Positions 11,751 through 18,887 of a DNA stretch of 18,887 nucleotides are shown here, one piece after another (position 1 is the stretch's first letter; each line of letters opens with the position of its first letter). Source of the stretch: an uncultured Eubacteriales bacterium. GTDB lineage: Bacteria > Bacillota_A > Clostridia > Christensenellales > Aristaeellaceae. The position numbers were made by a program, and so were the translations under genes. The notes below the pieces were generated by a model. It made no database searches. It saw nothing but the letters and a program-made list of their open reading frames with translations, and was not told the origin of the DNA. The stretch covers positions 1-18,887 of the forward strand of contig USEE01000005.1 in assembly GCA_900553645.1 (NCBI GenBank), written 5' to 3'.

Positions 11751-13214
11751 ATGCGAAAGCTGCCCAACATCGTATACATACTGGCCGACGACATGGGCTA
11801 CGGCGACGTATCCTGCCTTAACCCGGATTCCAAGCTGAACACAGTAAACATCGACGCAATGGCGCGCGACGGTATGCGCTGCACCGACATGCACTCCACC
11901 TCGGCGGTGTGCACGCCGTCGCGCTACGGCATATTGACCGGGCGCTACAACTGGCGCTCACGGCTAAAGAGCGGCGTAATAGGCGGCTACACCGAGCCGC
12001 TTATAGAGGCCGACCGCCGCACCGTGGCGGACCTTATGCGCGGCGCAGGCTACGTTACCGGCTGCGTGGGCAAGTGGCACCTAGGTCTGGACTGGGCGAA
12101 AAAGCCCGGTGCCAGTGAGCCGGCTAACTTTGCCGCGATGGACGGCGTGGACTATTCCCGCCCCGTGTACGGCGGCCCGCTGGATCACGGCTTCGACCGC
12201 TACTTCGGCATATCCGCGTCGCTGGACATGCCGCCCTACGTATACATAGACGGCCGCACCGCCACGGCGCTGCCCGATCACGAGACCGCGTCCGAAGGTC
12301 AGCGCTTCTGGCGCAAAGGCCCCACCGCGCCCGACTTTGACCACGAGCAGGTATTGCCCAAGTTGACCGAGCGCGCGCTGGAATGGATAGACGAGTGGGC
12401 GGACAGGCCCTTCTTCATATACTTCCCGCTGCCCGCGCCGCACACGCCCATACTGCCCACGCCCGAATTTCAGGGTAAATCGGGCACGAACAGCTACGGC
12501 GACTTCGTGCTGATGGTGGACGACGTGGTGGGTCAGGTATGCGCAAAGCTGCGCGAAAAGGGCATATACGACGACACGCTCGTAATATTCACAAGCGACA
12601 ACGGCTGCTCGCCCATGGCCGACTATCCGGCGCTGCTGGCGGCGGGCCACAACCCCAGCTACGTATTCCGCGGGCACAAGGCCGACATATACGAGGGCGG
12701 GCACCGCATACCATTCGTCGCGTCGTGGCCCAAAGGTATACCGGCGGGCAGCGAGCGCGCCCAGACGCTGTGCCTGAGCGACCTTATGGCGACGGCGGCC
12801 GAGCTGATCGGCGAAAATCTGCCCGACGACATGGGCGAGGACAGCGTATCCGAGCTGGCCGTATGGCAGGGCAGGTCGGACGCGCCCGTGCGCGACTACA
12901 CCGTGCACCATTCCATAGACGGCTCGTTCTCGATACGGCGCGGCAAGTGGAAGCTGGAACTGTGCAAGGGCAGCGGCGGCTGGAGCGATCCCAAGCCCGG
13001 CGAGGAGCCCGCCGACGCGCCCGACATGCAGCTGTACGACCTGAGCGCCGACATATCCGAGCGCCGCAACCTGATAAGCGAGCACCCCGACATAGTAAAG
13101 GAGCTGACCGATAAGCTGATTGAGTACATCAAGAACGGTCGCTCCACGCCGGGCGCGCCGCAGCCCAACGCCGATCAGGAATTCTTTGACACATATGCAT
13201 GGTACCGCCCCTGA
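11751..13214 (+). CDS. Sulfatase (type I, formylglycine-dependent, cysteine type), no signal peptide
   Basis: Hydrolyses a sulfate ester of an unidentified substrate, probably a sulfated sugar. The 487-residue protein starts directly with the catalytic fold, PNIVYILADDMGYGD, including metal ligands Asp13 and Asp14. The maturation motif is C54-T-P-S-R58, in which Cys54 must be oxidised to formylglycine by a separate enzyme (anSME or FGE), not in this window. Other active-site residues are Lys108 and His110 (GKWHLG), His231 (APHTP), Asp283-Asn284 (TSDNG) and Lys310 (FRGHKADIYEGG). The ATG at 11751 has AAAGGA 11 nt upstream; an earlier ATG at 11690 would only add a charged leader. With neither start is there a secretion signal, so the enzyme should be cytoplasmic and act on imported or internal substrates. 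It stands alone, between the deacetylase (divergent) and the PBP operon (convergent). Confidence 0.93.
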   Translation: MRKLPNIVYILADDMGYGDVSCLNPDSKLNTVNIDAMARDGMRCTDMHSTSAVCTPSRYGILTGRYNWRSRLKSGVIGGYTEPLIEADRRTVADLMRGAGYVTGCVGKWHLGLDWAKKPGASEPANFAAMDGVDYSRPVYGGPLDHGFDRYFGISASLDMPPYVYIDGRTATALPDHETASEGQRFWRKGPTAPDFDHEQVLPKLTERALEWIDEWADRPFFIYFPLPAPHTPILPTPEFQGKSGTNSYGDFVLMVDDVVGQVCAKLREKGIYDDTLVIFTSDNGCSPMADYPALLAAGHNPSYVFRGHKADIYEGGHRIPFVASWPKGIPAGSERAQTLCLSDLMATAAELIGENLPDDMGEDSVSELAVWQGRSDAPVRDYTVHHSIDGSFSIRRGKWKLELCKGSGGWSDPKPGEEPADAPDMQLYDLSADISERRNLISEHPDIVKELTDKLIEYIKNGRSTPGAPQPNADQEFFDTYAWYRP

Positions 13215-13282
13215 CATAAACGCGGCGCTCAAGGCGCGCCTTGCCTTAAAAGCGCCTTTTAGCCGATATACCGCCCTGAACG

Positions 13283-13325
13283 CGAGCGAGCCGGAGCATT
13301 TGATGTGCTCCGGCTCGTTCGTTTT
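13283..13325 (+). terminator. Intrinsic terminator of the sulfatase gene, possibly bidirectional
   Basis: A 16-bp stem (arms 13283-13298 and 13306-13321, one G-U pair, 7-nt loop) is followed by TTTT on the plus strand. The PBP gene on the minus strand ends at 13327, directly next to it, so the same hairpin may also end that transcript, though no T-tract follows in that direction. Confidence 0.8.
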
Positions 13326-13326
13326 G

Positions 13327-14733
13327 TCAATATCCCAGCTTAATAGCCTTTTTGAATATCTTCGCCGCCAGCGGCGCGGCCACATCGCCGCCGTGCCCGC
13401 CGTTTTCGACCACGATTGCGATTGCGAGCGGGTGAGCGTCGTCCGCGCAGTAGCCCACAAACCATGCGTGCGGCTTTACCGACTTTGAGGACGACACCTC
13501 GGCGGTGCCGGTCTTGCCCGCGATGGTGTATCCATCCACCTGCGCCTTGGAGCCGGTGCCGCTTTCGACCGTGGCCTTCATATAGCTGTCGATTATGCGC
13601 GCGACGTTTTGCGACACTATGCGCCGGAAAACGCCGCGGCTGGTGCGCACCTGCGGTATGCCGCTGTCGCCCACTATGGATGAGATCAACTGCGGTTCGA
13701 CCATCTGACCCTCGTTGGCGATTGCGCCCGCAATCATAGCCATGTGCAGCGGCGTGGCGAGCACCTTGCCCTGCCCCACGCCCGCCCATGCGAGTTCGTA
13801 ATCGCTCTCCGGGGCGGGGAAGCTGCTTTCGTATACCACCAGATCGCGGAACAGGAAGTTGGTGTTGAAGCCCATCGCTTCGGCCTTGCTCTTGAGCCGC
13901 GCGGCCTTCAGCTCCAGCGCCAGACTGCCGAACGTCAGGTTGCACGAGCGCGTGAAGGCGCTTTTGAGCGTCAGATCGCCGTGGCCGTTGCCCTCGTTAT
14001 CGGTCACTGTGCCGTCGCCCACCACCATCTCGCCCGCGCAATAGAACTCGCGCTGCTGAACATCAGCGAGGGATTCCAGCGCCGCGGCCAACGTGACTAT
14101 CTTAAACGTGGAGCCGGGCGGGTACATGCCCTGCGTTGCGCGGTTGAGGTAGGGCGCGTCCGCGTCCTCGTCGGAGCGCTTGGCCACGCGCTTGGGATCG
14201 TAGGTGGGCAGGGACACCATCGCGTACAATTCGCCGGTCTTGTAATTCATCAGCACGACCGCGCCGCTTTTGTTTTCGGGGAAGCGCTCCATTATGTATT
14301 CGCTCAGCTCCGCGTCGATGGTCAGGTATATGTCCGAGCCGCGCCTTTGCGCGCCGCTCAGCGCCTGAGTCACGCGGTCGAGTATGTTGTTGGACAGGCC
14401 GAGCAATGTCGAGGCATGGAACGTTTCAACGCCCGTGCCGCTCATGCCCAGCGTGTCGCCCACGGTCTGCGACACCGCGCGGCGTATGCTGGACGAGGAA
14501 TTGTATACGCGCGCGCCGTCCTCGTCGCTGGTGGCCAGCGTCACGCCATTGCGATCGAGTATGTCGCCCGCGATTACGTTTTTGCGCGCCGTGACCAGAC
14601 GGGTATTGCTGGCGCTGTTTGTCCAGCGGTTGCCGTTCAGCATGACTGTATAGTTAAGGTATATCGCCAGCACCAGTATGCCCGAAAGCATTATCGCGCC
14701 CAGTATGCGTATGTTGCGGCGCAGTTCTTTCAT
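13327..14733 (-). CDS. Class B penicillin-binding protein (peptidoglycan DD-transpeptidase, PBP2/FtsI type)
   Basis: Cross-links peptidoglycan peptides on the outer face of the membrane; pairs with the SEDS glycosyltransferase encoded just upstream. The 468-residue protein has a short cytoplasmic start, one membrane anchor (about 8-27), a small N-terminal dimerisation domain with the RGDILDRNG-like motif (AGDILDRNGVTLA, 55-67) and a transpeptidase domain with all three active-site motifs: S208-T-F-K211 (catalytic Ser208), S263-C-N265 and KTGTAE (407-412). There are no PASTA domains, and the protein is shorter than most division PBPs, similar to the FtsW-linked PbpA proteins of Gram-positives. 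Its ATG has an AGAGGTGATC ribosome site. It is the last gene of the FHA-SEDS-PBP operon, 62 bp after the SEDS stop. Whether it serves elongation, division or sporulation cannot be told. Confidence 0.95.
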   Translation of the reverse strand: MKELRRNIRILGAIMLSGILVLAIYLNYTVMLNGNRWTNSASNTRLVTARKNVIAGDILDRNGVTLATSDEDGARVYNSSSSIRRAVSQTVGDTLGMSGTGVETFHASTLLGLSNNILDRVTQALSGAQRRGSDIYLTIDAELSEYIMERFPENKSGAVVLMNYKTGELYAMVSLPTYDPKRVAKRSDEDADAPYLNRATQGMYPPGSTFKIVTLAAALESLADVQQREFYCAGEMVVGDGTVTDNEGNGHGDLTLKSAFTRSCNLTFGSLALELKAARLKSKAEAMGFNTNFLFRDLVVYESSFPAPESDYELAWAGVGQGKVLATPLHMAMIAGAIANEGQMVEPQLISSIVGDSGIPQVRTSRGVFRRIVSQNVARIIDSYMKATVESGTGSKAQVDGYTIAGKTGTAEVSSSKSVKPHAWFVGYCADDAHPLAIAIVVENGGHGGDVAAPLAAKIFKKAIKLGY

Positions 14734-14795
14734 ATATAGATCACCTCTGTTTGCAGGTGCGGTTTGATTTTGTGGCTAAGGCATAGCGCCGCATC

Positions 14796-16115
14796 TTAGC
14801 TGCGCAGCGCCCGCGCGCGCTCCTGCCGGTTGAGCGAGGACACGCCCAGCAGTATGCCTATCATCGCCATGCAGCTTATAAGCGACGAGCCGCCCGCGCT
14901 GGCAAACGGCAATGTAACGCCGGTCAGCGGTATCATCTTTGTAACGCCGCCCACAATTACGAACGTCTGCACCGCCAGCATCAGCGTCGCGCCCAGCGCC
15001 ATCAGGCTATGGAACGCGGTCGAGGCCTCCAGCGCAATGCGCAGTCCGCGCATTATCAAAAAGCAGTACAGCGCCAACATGCCTACCGCGAATATTATGC
15101 CGAACTCCTCGCATATGGCCGCGAATATGAAGTCGGTATGATAGTAAGGTATCATGCGCGGCGTGCCGAGGCCAAGTCCCAGTCCGAACAGCCCGCCCGA
15201 GCTTATCGCGATAAGCGCCTGCACTATCTGATAGCCCTTATCCTGAGTATCGCTCCACGGATTTATCCATATGTCCACGCGCGTTTTTACGTGGTCGAAC
15301 AGGTGGTACGCGCCCACCGCGCCCACGCAGCCGCCCGCCAGCCCTATGCCGGTAAGCATGAGGTTGCTGGTCGCGGCATAGAACATGCCTATCGTCAGGA
15401 AGAAGTATATCAGCAGCGTGCCTAAGTCGCGCTGAACAATGAGCAGTATCAGGCACATCGCCACCGCGAACGCCAGCGCGGGTATCATGCGCTTGAAGCC
15501 GCGCTTTTGCGCAAACGCCGCCGAGAGCACCCACAAAAGAAGTATCTTGACAAATTCCGAAGGCTGAAAGCCCACGTCCACGCCCAGCTTCTTGAGCGTG
15601 ACCCAGTTGCGCGCGCCGTTTGTCCAGCCTCCGATTACCGGCATCATCGGCAGCAGCATTATCACGACGCTTACCGCCATCGCAGGCCACATCAGCTTTT
15701 CCCAATTGGTCACGCGGCGCATGATTACGATTGCGATGAGCATCGCGCCGATTGCGGGCGCGAAGAATATCGCCTGTTTAAGCGCGGTCACGGGCTTGGT
15801 TATATCCTCCAGCATGACCATGCCGATTGAACACAGCGCCATTGTAAGCAGGTACAGTATCCTATCGACATGCCACACACGGTCGATCAGCATCTTTAGC
15901 AGCAGTGTGCCCAGCGGGAATGCCGCCGCCATTATGAGCGCCTGCATATCGACCGGCTGGCTCTTTAGCGCGATAAGCGAAAACGCGCTTATCTGGAACA
16001 GCACTATTACGTATGTCAGCAGCCGCTCGGCCGCCGCGCCCGCGCGCCGGTTTGCCCGCGCCGGTGCGGGGCGCGCGCGCTTCATGTCGTTTGCCTGAAT
16101 GGTATTCTTTTTCAT
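14796..16115 (-). CDS. SEDS-family peptidoglycan glycosyltransferase (FtsW/RodA/SpoVE)
   Basis: Polymerises lipid II into glycan strands in the cytoplasmic membrane. The 439-residue protein has a basic N-terminal tail (1-32) and about ten membrane segments. Family signatures are present: NGARNWV (166-172), FQPSEFVK (183-190), QRDLGT (228-233), the large outer loop WINPWSDTQDKGYQ with Asp289 at the catalytic Asp position known for RodA, SGGLFGLGLG (306-315), TDFIFA..CEE (327-337) and PLTGVTLPF.S.GGSS (396-411). The start overlaps the stop of the FHA gene by 4 bp (ATGA), so the two are translationally coupled; GGAG lies about 8 nt upstream of the ATG. The downstream gene is a class B PBP, the usual partner. 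Assignment to FtsW or RodA as such is not possible from sequence alone. Confidence 0.95.
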   Translation of the reverse strand: MKKNTIQANDMKRARPAPARANRRAGAAAERLLTYVIVLFQISAFSLIALKSQPVDMQALIMAAAFPLGTLLLKMLIDRVWHVDRILYLLTMALCSIGMVMLEDITKPVTALKQAIFFAPAIGAMLIAIVIMRRVTNWEKLMWPAMAVSVVIMLLPMMPVIGGWTNGARNWVTLKKLGVDVGFQPSEFVKILLLWVLSAAFAQKRGFKRMIPALAFAVAMCLILLIVQRDLGTLLIYFFLTIGMFYAATSNLMLTGIGLAGGCVGAVGAYHLFDHVKTRVDIWINPWSDTQDKGYQIVQALIAISSGGLFGLGLGLGTPRMIPYYHTDFIFAAICEEFGIIFAVGMLALYCFLIMRGLRIALEASTAFHSLMALGATLMLAVQTFVIVGGVTKMIPLTGVTLPFASAGGSSLISCMAMIGILLGVSSLNRQERARALRS

Positions 16116-17050
16116 ATATCAGCTCCGTGGCCGCGCCGCTTTGTCTTTTTTGTCGCGGCAGGCTCGTAGTCGGCCAGTTCGTCCTCTGCCACATCGGGCG
16201 GGTTGAACTCGCGCGCCTTTACATTTACCCGCTTGGGTTTAAGTTTCGCCGGGCGCGCGGGCTGGCCGTATTCGCGGTCGAAGTCGTCGGGTTCGGCCGA
16301 GGTGGGCTTCTTGCGCTTAGGCTTTGCCGCGCGCGGCGTGTCGTCGCAATCGTCGTCGAGGTCGGCCAGGTCGGGCGCGTCGCTTACTGCCTTAGCCGAC
16401 CTTTGCCTGCGCTTGGGCTTGGTCGGCTGGGCCGGTTCGCCTTCTAAGTAGTCCGGCTCGCTTATGTCCGGCTGCTGTGCCTGACCGTATTCGCCGTCGA
16501 ACTCGTGCTCGAACGGCATGAAGTCGCGGTCGAAGTCGTCGCCGTTTACGCTGGATGCGTCTATCGCGCGGCCCTCGCCATCCACCTCATATTCCACCTC
16601 AACATCATAAAGCGTGAGCTGGAGCGTGATTGCGCCTATGCAGAACAGCGCGCCGTCCTTGACCAGTATTTCCTGCTGAATGGGCTGGCCGCGCAATGAC
16701 ACGGGCGCGCGGCCTATCGCGCCGATCAGCATACCGCCCGAGCGCAGTTCGCCGCGCGCGTGGCGCGGGAACACGCTTTTGTCGCTAAGGATCACGTCGC
16801 ACTTTTTGCGGCGGCCGATTACTATATCGCGGTATATCGCGTAGCGTTCGCCGCGCAGCACGTCGCCCGCGCCCTTGACGACCAGGAATTCGCCCACGTA
16901 TTCCATATTAGGGGCGGTCTGACGCTCGCGGCGCAATTTGCGATGATCGAGCACCGCCAGCCTGAACGCGCACAGCACCGCGGCCAGCATAAGTCCTGTA
17001 AACCAGTATCGCATGGCCAGCGAAGTAAGCTCAAACGCCTGTTCGTTCAT
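16112..17050 (-). CDS. FHA-domain protein with N-terminal membrane anchor
   Basis: A 312-residue protein: one membrane segment near the N-terminus (about 11-33), an FHA domain (about 55-145) and a charged, disordered tail (about 165-312) with alternating acidic and Lys/Pro-rich blocks (KPKRRQR, KPKRKK, KPKRVNVK, KKTKRRG). FHA landmarks are the GRRKKCDVIL strand (79-88) and SVFPRHARGEL (92-102), where the His after the loop is typical. FHA domains bind phosphothreonine, so it may link the SEDS/PBP pair to a Ser/Thr kinase, as FhaA/FhaB-type proteins do in Actinobacteria and other Gram-positives; no kinase is present here. The start ATG at 17048-17050 has GGGAGG 7 nt upstream, whereas an ATG 6 bp earlier would be too close to it. 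It is first in the operon and overlaps the SEDS gene by 4 bp. Confidence 0.9.
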   Translation of the reverse strand: MNEQAFELTSLAMRYWFTGLMLAAVLCAFRLAVLDHRKLRRERQTAPNMEYVGEFLVVKGAGDVLRGERYAIYRDIVIGRRKKCDVILSDKSVFPRHARGELRSGGMLIGAIGRAPVSLRGQPIQQEILVKDGALFCIGAITLQLTLYDVEVEYEVDGEGRAIDASSVNGDDFDRDFMPFEHEFDGEYGQAQQPDISEPDYLEGEPAQPTKPKRRQRSAKAVSDAPDLADLDDDCDDTPRAAKPKRKKPTSAEPDDFDREYGQPARPAKLKPKRVNVKAREFNPPDVAEDELADYEPAATKKTKRRGHGADI

Positions 17051-17119
17051 GCGCATACCTCCCAAACAATCTGCATGGCGGGTGGCTTTTAAGTATCCTA
17101 AAGCGCCGAAAGCCCGCCT

Positions 17120-17170
17120 ATTATAACTTGCCCTATTATAAATTATACCACATGCGCGCGCCGCGTGGAA
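17120..17170 (-). promoter_or_regulatory. Promoter region of the FHA-SEDS-PBP operon with three TATAAT boxes
   Basis: On the minus strand perfect TATAAT hexamers occur at 17142-17147, 17135-17140 and 17120-17125. The distal one is the best promoter: it has an extended -10 (TGG before it) and a weak TTCCAC at 17165-17170 with a 17-bp spacer. The others may serve as alternative -10 elements or just make the region easy to melt. Confidence 0.55.
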
Positions 17171-17232
17171 CGTTTGTGCGGTTTTTTTCACACTATCGCG
17201 CCAAGTTCACCAATATCGGGCGGGGTGCATGT

Positions 17233-17261
17233 TTGTGTTTAATGGCAACATGTGCTATACT
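17233..17261 (+). promoter_or_regulatory. Promoter of pepF
   Basis: TTGTGT (17233-17238), a 17-bp spacer and TATACT (17256-17261) with an extended -10 (TGC before the hexamer). Transcription would start near 17268, about 50 nt before the ATG. Confidence 0.65.
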
Positions 17262-17317
17262 ATATCCAGTTATGGCGCGGATTAAACCGCGCCCACAGAG
17301 TGCAGGAGGTAATCGAC

Positions 17318-18887
17318 ATGGAAGAAATTCGCAATCGCGCGCAAATCCCCGACAAATACAAGTGGGGCATGACGGCGCTGTACGAGACGAACGAGGCATG
17401 GGAGGCCGAGTGCAAGGCGGTAAACGCCGAGCTGCAGGACTTTGCGGCTTTGGCGGGCACGCTGGGCGACGAGACTGCGCTGCTCAACGCGCTGCGCCGC
17501 ATGTTCGACCTCAGCCGGCGCATGGAGCGGCTATTCACCTATGCCAGCTGCCGCCGCGACGAGGACAACGCCAACCCGACCTATCAGCGGCTGAGCGACA
17601 TGGCCATGCACACGTATCAGGAGCTTATGCAGGCGGCGGCGTTTGTGGAGCCGGAGCTGCTGTCTCTGGACGAAAGCTACATAAAGGCGGTAATGGACAA
17701 GCCCGCGTTCAATGACTATCGCGTATATCTGAAGGGCGTAATGCACATGCGTCCGCACACGCTCAGCCGCGAGCTTGAGACTTTGATTGCCTCTACCTCC
17801 GAGATGAAGGGCGCGCCCGACGCTATCTATTCCATGATGACGGACGCGGACATGACGTTCCCGACCATCAAGGACGATAACGGCAGCGACATCGAGATCA
17901 CGCACGGCAACTTCATACCGCTGCTGGAGAGCGCGAACCGCGATGTACGCAAGGCGGCGTGGGACGGGCTTATGCTGACCCTGGCCAAGTGGGGCAACAC
18001 AATCGCGACCACCTATTCCTCCAGCGTAAAGGGCGACATATTCTCGGCGCGCGCACACAAGTATCCGAACACTTTGGAGGCGGCGCTATACTCAAACGAG
18101 ATACCGCGCTCGGTATGCGACAATCTGATCGAGTCGGTACACGCGCATCTGCCCGCGATGGGGCGCTACATTGCCCTGCGCGGCAAGCTAATGGGGCTTG
18201 AGACTGTGCGCCCGTACGACATGTACGTGCCGATAGTGGGCGACGTCAAGATGGGTCTGCCCTATGAGGAGGCGTATGCTGAGGTTGTGAAGTCGCTTGA
18301 GGTAATGGGCGAAGAATACACGACGCAGCTGCGCGCGGCGATTGACCAGCGCTGGATCGACGTATACGAGAACCGCGGCAAGACGAGCGGCGCGTATTCG
18401 ACGGGCGCATACGGCGTACATCCGTATGTACTTCTCAACTACCACGAGACGCTGGACAACAAGATGACGATTGCGCACGAGATGGGCCATGCGATGCACA
18501 CATGGTATTCGTCGGGCAATCAGCCGTATCCGACGAGCGACTACTCGCTATTTGTAGCTGAGGTTGCGTCCACCTGCAACGAGATGCTGGTTGTGCGCGA
18601 CATGCTCAAGACGGTAACGGACAAGCGCGAGCGGGCGTATCTGCTGAACTCGCTGCTTGAGCAGTTCCGCACCACGCTATTCCGTCAGACGCAGTTTGCC
18701 GAGTTTGAAATGAAGCCCCACCACCAGGCCGATCCGGGCGAGCCGCTCAACAAGGAAAACCTCTGCGCGCTCTACGAAAACCTCATCCGCCAGTACTATC
18801 CGGGCATGGAAGTAGGCGACACTGTACGTTACGAATGGATGCGCATCCCGCACTTCTACCGTGCGTACTACGTCTACCAGTACGCCA
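17318..18887 (+). CDS. pepF: Oligoendopeptidase F (M3B zinc metallopeptidase; runs off the right edge)
   Basis: Cytoplasmic zinc peptidase that cuts short peptides, supporting peptide nutrition and turnover. The 523 visible residues cover most of the usual length of about 600. The N-terminal oligoendopeptidase domain (about 110-180) is followed by the catalytic M3 domain with the zinc site H387-E-M-G-H391 (zinc ligands His387 and His391, general base Glu388) and the third ligand Glu415 in LFVAEVAST. GAYSTGAYGVHPYVLLNY (358-375) and the DYSLFVAEVAS region match PepF proteins closely. The C-terminal part with the substrate-binding Tyr/His residues begins (PHFYRAYYVYQYA) but is cut by the window edge. 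The start is fixed by an AGGAGGT ribosome site 7 nt upstream of the ATG. It is divergent from the FHA operon and has its own promoter. No signal peptide is present. Confidence 0.95.
   Translation, partial: MEEIRNRAQIPDKYKWGMTALYETNEAWEAECKAVNAELQDFAALAGTLGDETALLNALRRMFDLSRRMERLFTYASCRRDEDNANPTYQRLSDMAMHTYQELMQAAAFVEPELLSLDESYIKAVMDKPAFNDYRVYLKGVMHMRPHTLSRELETLIASTSEMKGAPDAIYSMMTDADMTFPTIKDDNGSDIEITHGNFIPLLESANRDVRKAAWDGLMLTLAKWGNTIATTYSSSVKGDIFSARAHKYPNTLEAALYSNEIPRSVCDNLIESVHAHLPAMGRYIALRGKLMGLETVRPYDMYVPIVGDVKMGLPYEEAYAEVVKSLEVMGEEYTTQLRAAIDQRWIDVYENRGKTSGAYSTGAYGVHPYVLLNYHETLDNKMTIAHEMGHAMHTWYSSGNQPYPTSDYSLFVAEVASTCNEMLVVRDMLKTVTDKRERAYLLNSLLEQFRTTLFRQTQFAEFEMKPHHQADPGEPLNKENLCALYENLIRQYYPGMEVGDTVRYEWMRIPHFYRAYYVYQYA

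Noticed and set aside
13231..13260. Second hairpin with short T-run after the sulfatase
   Set aside because: Only 7 bp with a 14-nt loop; the hairpin at 13283-13321 is far stronger, so this one was not called as a terminator.
12081..13460. Long open frame on the minus strand opposite the sulfatase
   Set aside because: Antisense shadow of a sulfatase with intact motifs; the translated sequence is low-complexity and it runs through the terminator hairpin and into the PBP gene.
13744..14739. Open frame on the plus strand opposite the PBP gene
   Set aside because: Shadow of the PBP gene; no ribosome site, no recognisable domain.
17161..17188. Weak hairpin followed by seven T residues on the plus strand upstream of pepF
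   Set aside because: The stem includes G-T pairs and no plus-strand gene ends there; it overlaps the upstream part of the FHA promoter. Probably chance.

Overview
The window looks like chromosomal DNA of a GC-rich, low-complexity-loving Gram-positive anaerobe of the Bacillota (Clostridia-like). The reasons are near-consensus sigma-A promoters (TTGACA/TATAAT, 17-bp spacers), strong AGGAGG-type ribosome sites, tight minus-strand operons with 1-15 bp junctions, a BmrCD/TM287-288-type heterodimeric ABC exporter, a SEDS/class B PBP pair with an FHA protein, and no sign of outer-membrane functions. The species cannot be named from the sequence. Almost all genes are on the minus strand; only a sulfatase and an oligoendopeptidase F (cut by the right edge) are on the plus strand.

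Left part (1-4400, all minus strand): the start of an amino-acid ABC transporter binding protein (cut by the left edge) with a textbook promoter; a small COG2426-type membrane protein; then a two-gene unit that I do not recognise. Its first gene (3067-4314) encodes a protein with two predicted membrane segments and repeated C-terminal amphipathic helices. Its second gene (1339-3051) encodes an excisionase-like helix-turn-helix protein with a long disordered, repeat-bearing middle and a C-terminal coiled coil. A 23-bp inverted repeat sits on the promoter of this unit and is the most striking non-coding structure in the window.

Middle (4469-9620, minus strand): a TtcA-like tRNA thiolation enzyme with its own promoter, and a MarR regulator followed by two ABC exporter halves. 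The first exporter half (degenerate Walker B and switch residues) is broken by a +1 frame change into two reading frames; the second half is intact with canonical catalytic residues. A consensus promoter overlapped by an imperfect 32-bp dyad precedes marR, which fits autoregulation of a drug-efflux operon.

Right part (9684-18887): a membrane-anchored polysaccharide deacetylase with a large charged, repeat-rich N-terminal region (minus) is divergent from a sulfatase without signal peptide (plus). Convergent with the sulfatase is a cell-wall operon FHA protein - SEDS polymerase - class B PBP (minus). Divergent from that operon is pepF (plus). The cell-envelope genes (deacetylase, SEDS, PBP, FHA) form a plausible peptidoglycan-synthesis and modification neighbourhood. 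All calls are from reading the sequence; no database search was possible.
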